From Chloroflexota bacterium (GTDB taxonomy: Bacteria; Chloroflexota; Anaerolineae; JACRMK01): a DNA stretch of 9,973 bases. Below are positions 6,217 through 9,973 of this stretch, piece after piece (within the stretch, counting starts at the first letter, position 1; each line of letters opens with the position of its first letter). The translations under genes and the position numbers were made by a program. The notes under the pieces were generated by a model. That model saw only the letters and a program-made list of their open reading frames with translations, was not told the origin of the DNA and did no database searches. The stretch is taken from the NCBI GenBank assembly GCA_016200765.1, contig JACQEC010000053.1:1-9973 (forward strand), given 5' to 3'.

Positions 6217-7719
6217 TCAATTGGCCGAAAACTCGATCTGCGCCTGCTGTTTCTTGCCGACGGTGACGACGGCGCTGATGGAGGCGGGGTCGCTCGTGAT
6301 CCGCGCGGTGTAGGCCCCCGGCGCGAGGCCGTCAAAAGCGTAGCCGCCATCGGCGCCGCTGGTCGCGAACGCCTCGAAGGTGCGGGCGCTGTTGGCGATG
6401 GTGAGTTGAACACCGGCCATGGGCTGTTTGGCGGCGTCGCGCACGTGGCCGCGGATGCTCGCGCTGTCGTCGCCGATGGGTTGACAGCACGACACCTGAG
6501 CGGTAAATTTGGCCGCCTGGGCTGTCGCCGCCGCCGCGAGCGCGGCCACGCACGCCGCGCTGGCATCGGCCTTCTTGCTTTGCACGGCGGCGGATGGGGC
6601 CATGCTCAAGGCCGCCGCATACTGAGTTTGGGCCTCGCAGGGTGACTCGCGCTCCATCAGGTAATCCCCGTAGGCCACTCGCGCCTCGTAGAGGCGGGCT
6701 ATTGCATCGCGGTATTTGGGGTCAATCTTGACAATCGCGGCGAACAGTTCCACCGAGCGCTGCCAGTCCGCCCCCCAAGCGTTCAGCCCGCTGCCATAGT
6801 AGGACGTCAGGTTGCGCTCCCGCTCGACGCTGGCGTTTGGTTGAACGCTCAACGCCTTGTCGAATGTCTGCACGGCCTCTTCCCAGCGTTCCTCGGCGAG
6901 ATACTGGCGCGCCAACCCCAGGTACGTGTTGACGAGCAGTTCTTCGACCTCACTGCGGCGGTAATCGGGCTCGATGCGGTGCAGGCCCTCCAGCATCGTC
7001 ACGGCGTCTTCATAATCTTTGGCCTCATACAGCCGGCGACCCTCGGCCAGAGTCGGGCCGAGGATGTCCACCTGACTGACCACGCCCAGGGTCGGCGTCG
7101 GCTCAACCGCCTGTTTCACGGTCAGCGCGGCCAAAAGTTGCGCAATCTCCGGGTCATTGGGATTGCCCCGGTGCGCTTCTTCGAGTTCGGCAATCGCCAA
7201 GAGGCTGTTGCCTTGCTGGATATACGCCTTGGCCTTCTGCTTGTGATCAGCCGATGCCGCCAGCGCGAGACGCTCTCGATCCTGAAGCCCCTGGTAGGCC
7301 CCGGCCGCGCCGAGCACAGTCACCAGCCCCAGAAACCATAGCGCCATGAAAATGGCGAGAAGGATGTAATGCCGCGCGGTGGCTTGTGGCTTTGGCTTGA
7401 TGGGTTGGTCGGGCGATGGGCGATCCGTCGGCCCGTGGTCGTGTTGTTGCGCCGTTTCGCCGGTGGTCTCTTCCGGCGTGTCACCTTCACCACTCTCTGG
7501 GGTCGTCGCGCTGTCCAGCGACTCTTCGGCAAACATCGGAACTCCACGCCCCGTAAGCGCAGGAGGCGCGGCCACTGCGACGGCTTCAGCGGCAGGCACT
7601 CCTTCCGGCGCCACAACCTGCGCGCGCGGTGGCGCCGCGTCGCCCTTGACCGAGGCGCCACAGCGCGCACAGAAGTTGTATCTTGGGCGGATCGCCGCCC
7701 CGCACGATTTACACTGCAT
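6217..7719 (-). CDS. Zinc-ribbon, membrane-anchored TPR protein with C-terminal carboxypeptidase-regulatory-like domain
   Basis: The 500-residue protein begins with a zinc ribbon (C3, C6, C17, C20). A long low-complexity linker rich in Pro, Glu and Thr (25-115) follows, then one membrane helix (about 118-141). TPR-like repeats occupy about 160-375: AYIQQGNSLLAIAELEEAH, LAEGRRLYEAKDYEDAVTML, LARQYLAEERWEEAVQTFDKAL, WQRSVELFAAIVKIDP, GDYLMERESPCEAQTQYAAAL. An Ala-rich helix leads to a beta-rich domain at 420-498 (SIRGHVRDAAKQPMAGVQLTI ... DGGYAFDGLAPGAYTARI), like PF13620 carboxypeptidase regulatory-like or prealbumin-type folds. The likely topology is zinc ribbon inside and repeats plus beta domain outside. 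This layout suits a scaffold or surface protein; no catalytic motif is seen. C411-C412 next to the beta domain could form a disulfide or bind metal. The stop is TGA, so TGA functions as a stop in this genome. No terminator separates it from the convergent gene. Confidence 0.85.
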   Translation of the reverse strand: MQCKSCGAAIRPRYNFCARCGASVKGDAAPPRAQVVAPEGVPAAEAVAVAAPPALTGRGVPMFAEESLDSATTPESGEGDTPEETTGETAQQHDHGPTDRPSPDQPIKPKPQATARHYILLAIFMALWFLGLVTVLGAAGAYQGLQDRERLALAASADHKQKAKAYIQQGNSLLAIAELEEAHRGNPNDPEIAQLLAALTVKQAVEPTPTLGVVSQVDILGPTLAEGRRLYEAKDYEDAVTMLEGLHRIEPDYRRSEVEELLVNTYLGLARQYLAEERWEEAVQTFDKALSVQPNASVERERNLTSYYGSGLNAWGADWQRSVELFAAIVKIDPKYRDAIARLYEARVAYGDYLMERESPCEAQTQYAAALSMAPSAAVQSKKADASAACVAALAAAATAQAAKFTAQVSCCQPIGDDSASIRGHVRDAAKQPMAGVQLTIANSARTFEAFATSGADGGYAFDGLAPGAYTARITSDPASISAVVTVGKKQQAQIEFSAN

Positions 7720-7768
7720 CGCAGTTCACATACCCTACGCCGCACCCGTGAATGGCCTGCACTCCAAA

Positions 7769-7797
7769 ATTATCGGGCAAAATATCTAATCGGTCAA
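7769..7797 (-). promoter_or_regulatory. Minus-strand sigma70 promoter for the TPR protein gene
   Basis: Read on the minus strand, TTGACC (7797-7792) is followed after 17 bp by GATAAT (7774-7769). The start point would be near 7762, giving a leader of about 42 nt before the ATG at 7719. It is back to back with the plus-strand promoter at 7804. Confidence 0.7.
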
Positions 7798-7803
7798 AAG
7801 TCC

Positions 7804-7832
7804 TTGACGCCCCATCCCCATCATGCTACACT
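7804..7832 (+). promoter_or_regulatory. Plus-strand sigma70 promoter for the small secreted protein and selenoprotein
   Basis: TTGACG (7804-7809) is followed after 17 bp by TACACT (7827-7832), with an extended -10 TG at 7824-7825. Transcription should start about 7839-7840, only a few bases before the ATG at 7843, so the first message is leaderless or nearly so. No comparable promoter is seen before the redoxin gene at 8319, so this one probably serves both genes. Confidence 0.75.
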
Positions 7833-7842
7833 TGGCCTTAAC

Positions 7843-8154
7843 ATGAAGGGAATCCACTCCGCTGTCGTGATTCTACTGTTGGTGTGCCAGACACAACTAT
7901 CGCTCTGCTCGGCATCTATGCCGTTGACCACAGCGGCTCCCGATACGCTGTCGCGCTCGCCCTCGGCCGCGGCTCCAACCGCCTCTCACCTCACCGCCAA
8001 TGCGGCGGGCTGTGAAGTATTGCCGGGCGGGCTTTCGCTCTCTAGCTTGAACTCGTTTGAGCCGATAGGCCAATTCCGGTTGGCTTCTGCGCCGACAGCC
8101 TATCGCGCTTCTGTTTTCATCATTGACCCTCCCCCTCGCTGGTCGCTCGTCTAG
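7843..8154 (+). CDS. Small secreted protein of unknown function
   Basis: This 103-residue protein starts MKGIHSAVVILLLVCQTQL, a short positive N-terminus and a hydrophobic core typical of a Sec signal peptide; cleavage after about A24 (SLCSA) is plausible. The mature part is Ser/Ala/Pro-rich with one cysteine (in NAAGCEVLPGG) and ends in VFIIDPPPRWSLV. The reading frame extends upstream to 7369, but the true start is taken as 7843. Everything before it is antisense to the TPR gene, the signal peptide begins here, and the promoter -10 box lies 10 nt upstream. No family is recognised. It precedes the lipoprotein redoxin by 164 nt on the same strand, which suggests a shared transcript and possibly a shared envelope role. 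Confidence 0.65.
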   Translation: MKGIHSAVVILLLVCQTQLSLCSASMPLTTAAPDTLSRSPSAAAPTASHLTANAAGCEVLPGGLSLSSLNSFEPIGQFRLASAPTAYRASVFIIDPPPRWSLV

Positions 8155-8318
8155 CCCGCCCCATTATCTGTCCGGCCTGCAAGCATCCCGCATCAGCGCA
8201 GGTCGGCGCTTCGACCGCTTCGTTCAAATCCATGAGGATAGGGCGCTCTGCCTGCCTTGCCTGACCATCAGGGCGGCGGCGCGTACCCGGTTTATAGCAG
8301 AGTGAAGGGAGGACTCTT
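8155..8318. other. Intergenic spacer with ribosome binding site for the selenoprotein
   Basis: This 164-nt stretch carries no supported gene. A TTG-initiated frame (8123-8305) overlaps it but shows no domain or ribosome binding site. No -35/-10 pair with acceptable spacing was found. At its end GGGAGG (8307-8312) is a near-perfect Shine-Dalgarno, 6 nt before the GTG start at 8319, and it decides that start. Confidence 0.6.
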
Positions 8319-8969
8319 GTGAATCCCCGCGTTCATTTATGGCGCCGCCTCTACGGCGTATCGGCCATTTTAGTCATAACGCTTGCACTCTCGGCTTGCT
8401 CGCTAACTGAGGTGCTGACGTCAAGCCCGGCACCCGCCAGTTTGCCTCAAGCGACACCCACCAATTTCCCAACACCCGCTCTCCCGACGACGGAGAGCGC
8501 GTTCGACCACAACACGCTCGTCGGCCAAGCCGCGCCCGCTTTCACGCTGTCGGACGCCAACGATCAGCCTTACACCTTTAGCCCCGGCAAAGGCCGCAAG
8601 CAGGTCATCGTCTTCTACATGGTCTATACTTGAGGGTCGTGCGTACGCCAGCTCGGCGAGCTGGAAAAGAGCATGGCCGACCTGCGCTCGCTCGCGGATG
8701 TGATTGCGGTCGGCGCTGATACCGTTACGAGCATCAAGCAAATGCAAGCGACGACAAAGGCGAGTTTTCCATTACTACGCGACCCCAGCCTTGCTGTCGC
8801 AAAGCAGTATGACATGCAACTGCGCGGCGACTGGCCGATGGGCATGATGGGCAGTTTCCCGGAGATGGGGTATGTGATTGTGGACGAGAAAGGCATCATT
8901 CGCGCGCAGCGCGTAGACCTCAACTTTGGAGATCACGCGGGCGACATCATGACGCTCTTGAAAAAGTAA
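8319..8969 (+). CDS. Lipoprotein thioredoxin/peroxiredoxin-like selenoprotein (in-frame TGA = selenocysteine 105)
   Basis: Read through a single in-frame TGA (8631-8633), this is one 216-residue protein. Residues 1-27 form a lipoprotein signal peptide with lipobox LSAC (C27), so the protein is likely exported and lipid-anchored. A Ser/Pro/Thr linker runs to about residue 60. A redoxin (AhpC/TSA, TlpA-like) domain follows: LVGQAAPAFTLSDAND (67-82), the strand KQVIVFYMVYT, then U105-G-S-C108-VRQLGELEK, where related proteins have W-C-x-x-C-xxQLxEL. Next come the strand VIAVGADT, FPLLRDPSLAVAKQYDM and GYVIVDEKGIIRAQRVDLN. The TGA replaces the first cysteine of CxxC, the classic place for selenocysteine, giving a UxxC redox pair for peroxide or disulfide reduction. 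Frame and homology continue on both sides, and a SECIS-like hairpin starts 14 nt after the TGA. TGA is a normal stop in two neighbouring genes, so a changed code is unlikely. The alternative is a nonsense mutation or sequencing error. GTG start with strong Shine-Dalgarno. Confidence 0.88.
8634..8664 (+). promoter_or_regulatory. Putative bacterial SECIS element downstream of the recoded TGA
   Basis: CCAGCTC (8648-8654) and GAGCTGG (8658-8664) form a perfect 7-bp stem around the triloop GGC (8655-8657). The loop opens with two guanines and starts 21 nt after the TGA. As remembered, the bacterial SECIS consensus asks for a G in the first two loop positions and 16-37 nt from the UGA to the apical loop; both hold. 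In this role the hairpin would bind the elongation factor SelB carrying Sec-tRNA. It lies inside coding sequence (QLGEL), as bacterial SECIS elements do. Confidence 0.75.
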
Positions 8970-8975
8970 AGGCAA

Positions 8976-9009
8976 GCGGGGTTTTGGCAACTTCATTGCC
9001 AAAACCCGC
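8976..9009. terminator. Strong hairpin after the selenoprotein gene, probable terminator
   Basis: GGGTTTTGGCAA (8979-8990) pairs perfectly with TTGCCAAAACCC (8996-9007) around the loop CTTCA. Adding the flanking GC/GC with one bulged G makes a stem of about 14 bp. It starts 7 nt after the TAA. No T-run follows on the plus strand, so it may end transcription weakly or protect the 3' end of the message. Confidence 0.6.
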
Positions 9010-9011
9010 AT

Positions 9012-9046
9012 CCTGAGCCTGTCGAAGGGCGCGTCCTCGGCAGGCT
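9012..9046. repeat. Interspersed CCTGAGCCTGTCGAAGG-type motif with inverted AGCCTG/CAGGCT
   Basis: CCTGAGCCTGTCGAAGGG (9012-9029) matches a short motif known, from memory, to recur between genes in many bacteria, including Chloroflexota. AGCCTG (9016-9021) and CAGGCT (9041-9046) can pair, so it may form a hairpin next to the one at 8976-9009. It does not code for anything visible. Confidence 0.5.
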
Positions 9047-9090
9047 AAGAGCTTATCCAAAGCACAGTCGAAAAATAAGCGCATCCGGAT

Positions 9091-9119
9091 TTGTGCCCTA
9101 TCCCTGCGTCGGGTACAAT
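9091..9119 (+). promoter_or_regulatory. Promoter giving a leaderless mRNA for the membrane protein gene
   Basis: TTGTGC (9091-9096) is followed after 17 bp by TACAAT (9114-9119). Transcription should start about 9126, directly at the ATG at 9127. A second ATG at 9122 is in another frame. No Shine-Dalgarno is present. Confidence 0.7.
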
Positions 9120-9126
9120 CCATGCC

Positions 9127-9973
9127 ATGCGCCCGCGCCTCGCCTTTATCGCCCTCGTTCTCATCTACACGGCGCTGGCGTCGCTGTACGCGGTGAATAC
9201 TCCCTTGTGGCAGGTGCCGGACGAGCCCGCGCACTACAATTATATTCGCACGGTTGCCGAGCAGGCCGCCCTGCCGGTTTTGCAGATGGGCGACTACGAT
9301 CAGGCGTATCTGGAAAAAATTAAGGCCGAGAAGTTCCGACCCGACCTGCCGATTGACCCCATCCGCTACGAGTCGCACCAGCCACCGCTCTACTACCTGC
9401 TCGCCGCGCCGGTTTACAAGGCGGGTCAGACCGCCTCACTCGCCGCGCGCGTAATGGGCTTGCGGCTGTTCTCGGTGTTGTGGGGCGTAGTACTGCTGGC
9501 GTTGATTTATCAGATCGCGCGCGCCGTCTTTGATGCCGACGAGGTTGTGCCGCTGTTGGCGGTTGCGCTGGCGGCGTTTGTGCCACAGCATCTGGCGATG
9601 GAAGCCAGCGTGAACAACGACCCGCTAGCCGAGGTGGCGCTGGCGGGCGTGGCGCTGGGGCTGGTCAAGATATTGAAGGGCGCGGGGGCGAGGCGCTGGT
9701 GGTGGATGGTGGGCGCGCTCACCGGTCTGGGATTTCTGACGAAGACCACCACTTATGTTTCTGTGGGCTTGATTGCGGTCACGCTGTTGATGCTCGCGCG
9801 GTCGGAAGGTTACAGCCGCAAGCCGAAAGAACTGCTGTCCCTCATCGCCCTGCCCTTGGGCCTTGCCTTCTTTCTGGGGATGCTCTGGTTTGCGCGCAAC
9901 GCGCTGATCTACGGCCCGACGGATTGGCTCGCGCTGAGCCGTCATCGCGCGGTCGTGGCCGGCCAGCCGACCA
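9127..9973 (+). CDS. Polytopic membrane protein, GT-C/PMT-like glycosyltransferase (3' truncated by window end)
   Basis: The frame is open from ATG 9127 to the end of the window (282 codons, no stop seen). It starts with a membrane helix (MRPRLAFIALVLIYTALASLYAVN), followed by a large loop with VPDEPAHYNYIRTV, a motif with an acidic pair as found in GT-C fold mannosyltransferases, PMT_2/ArnT-like proteins and DUF2142 proteins. RYESHQPPLYYLLAAPVYKAG continues that loop. Further helices include LFSVLWGVVLLALIYQIA, VVPLLAVALAAFVP, VALAGVALGLVKIL, WWMVGALTGLGFLT, YVSVGLIAVTLLMLA and LLSLIALPLGLAFFLGMLWFA. MEASVNNDPLAEV is a further motif typical of this group. Such enzymes use polyprenyl-phosphate sugars outside the membrane; the exact substrate cannot be told. 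It has its own promoter and is not obviously linked to the selenoprotein. Confidence 0.85.
   Translation, partial: MRPRLAFIALVLIYTALASLYAVNTPLWQVPDEPAHYNYIRTVAEQAALPVLQMGDYDQAYLEKIKAEKFRPDLPIDPIRYESHQPPLYYLLAAPVYKAGQTASLAARVMGLRLFSVLWGVVLLALIYQIARAVFDADEVVPLLAVALAAFVPQHLAMEASVNNDPLAEVALAGVALGLVKILKGAGARRWWWMVGALTGLGFLTKTTTYVSVGLIAVTLLMLARSEGYSRKPKELLSLIALPLGLAFFLGMLWFARNALIYGPTDWLALSRHRAVVAGQPT

Noticed and set aside
6841..7341. 166-codon plus-strand frame
   Set aside because: It is a shadow of the minus-strand TPR gene, which has clear repeats and a zinc ribbon.
7369..7842. Upstream extension of the small secreted protein frame
   Set aside because: It runs antisense to the zinc-ribbon/TPR gene and through the divergent promoters. 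The signal peptide and promoter place the start at 7843.
8123..8305. 60-codon frame starting with TTG between the secreted protein and the redoxin
   Set aside because: It has no ribosome binding site or recognisable domain, and overlaps the end of the preceding gene; it looks like chance in GC-rich DNA.
8319..8633. A separate 104-residue lipoprotein gene ending at the TGA at 8631
   Set aside because: The same frame continues with the rest of a redoxin domain, and the TGA falls on an active-site cysteine position with a SECIS-like hairpin behind it. One selenoprotein explains both halves better than a pseudogene or two genes.
8631..8633. TGA reassigned to tryptophan or glycine
   Set aside because: TGA ends the MBL-fold gene (2473-2475) and the TPR gene (6219-6217), and all other long genes use TGG for tryptophan with no internal TGA.

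Overview
This window looks like a chromosomal segment from a high-GC bacterium, most likely a member of Chloroflexota (Anaerolineae-like). That assignment is an inference. It rests on the resemblance of the proteins (rubredoxin-like/MBL fusion, fhs-folD, the GT-A-like protein of unknown function, zinc-ribbon/TPR membrane protein, PMT-like membrane protein), the GC-rich coding sequence, and several promoters whose -10 box sits directly against the start codon. No rRNA, tRNA, CRISPR array or intact insertion sequence is visible.

Layout. (1) Positions 1-1324 are clearly less GC-rich than the rest. They hold the 3' end of a DNA methyltransferase followed 2 nt later by a probable type II restriction endonuclease (CfrBI-like): a restriction-modification pair, probably acquired horizontally. 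(2) Positions 1325-1623 are a non-coding boundary with a near-consensus sigma70 promoter and, in the leader, a terminator-like hairpin. (3) Positions 1624-4988 are a plus-strand operon: zinc-ribbon/metallo-beta-lactamase-fold protein, formate-tetrahydrofolate ligase (fhs) and FolD. The last two convert formate to 10-formyl-, methenyl- and methylene-tetrahydrofolate. The first two genes overlap out of frame, as if their junction had been deleted. (4) Positions 4971-5080 carry a family of short GTAGGAAGTAAGGA-type repeats forming a 20-bp perfect inverted repeat; the repeat supplies the end of folD. (5) Positions 5102-6211 encode a protein of unknown function with a nucleotidyltransferase-like N-terminal half. 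(6) Positions 6217-7719, minus strand, encode a zinc-ribbon, single-pass membrane, TPR protein with a C-terminal carboxypeptidase-regulatory-like domain. (7) Positions 7843-8969 hold a small secreted protein and a lipoprotein thioredoxin/peroxiredoxin. The latter is interrupted by one in-frame TGA exactly at the first position of its CxxC active site. (8) Positions 9127-9973 hold the start of a polytopic GT-C/PMT-like membrane protein, cut by the window end.

The most notable item is the redoxin at 8319-8969. Its TGA codon gives U-G-S-C in place of C-x-x-C, the frame is open on both sides, and a 7-bp stem with a GGC loop begins 14 nt after the TGA. This fits a bacterial SECIS element, so the gene is best read as one selenoprotein of 216 residues. 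A conventional gene caller would split it into two fragments (8319-8633 and 8673-8969). TGA serves as the normal stop of two other genes here, which argues against a reassigned genetic code.

Three genes (5102, 7843, 9127) appear to be transcribed from promoters that give leaderless or nearly leaderless mRNAs, whereas the selenoprotein has a strong Shine-Dalgarno. The promoters of the minus-strand TPR gene and the small secreted protein are back to back, with their -35 boxes forming a short palindrome.
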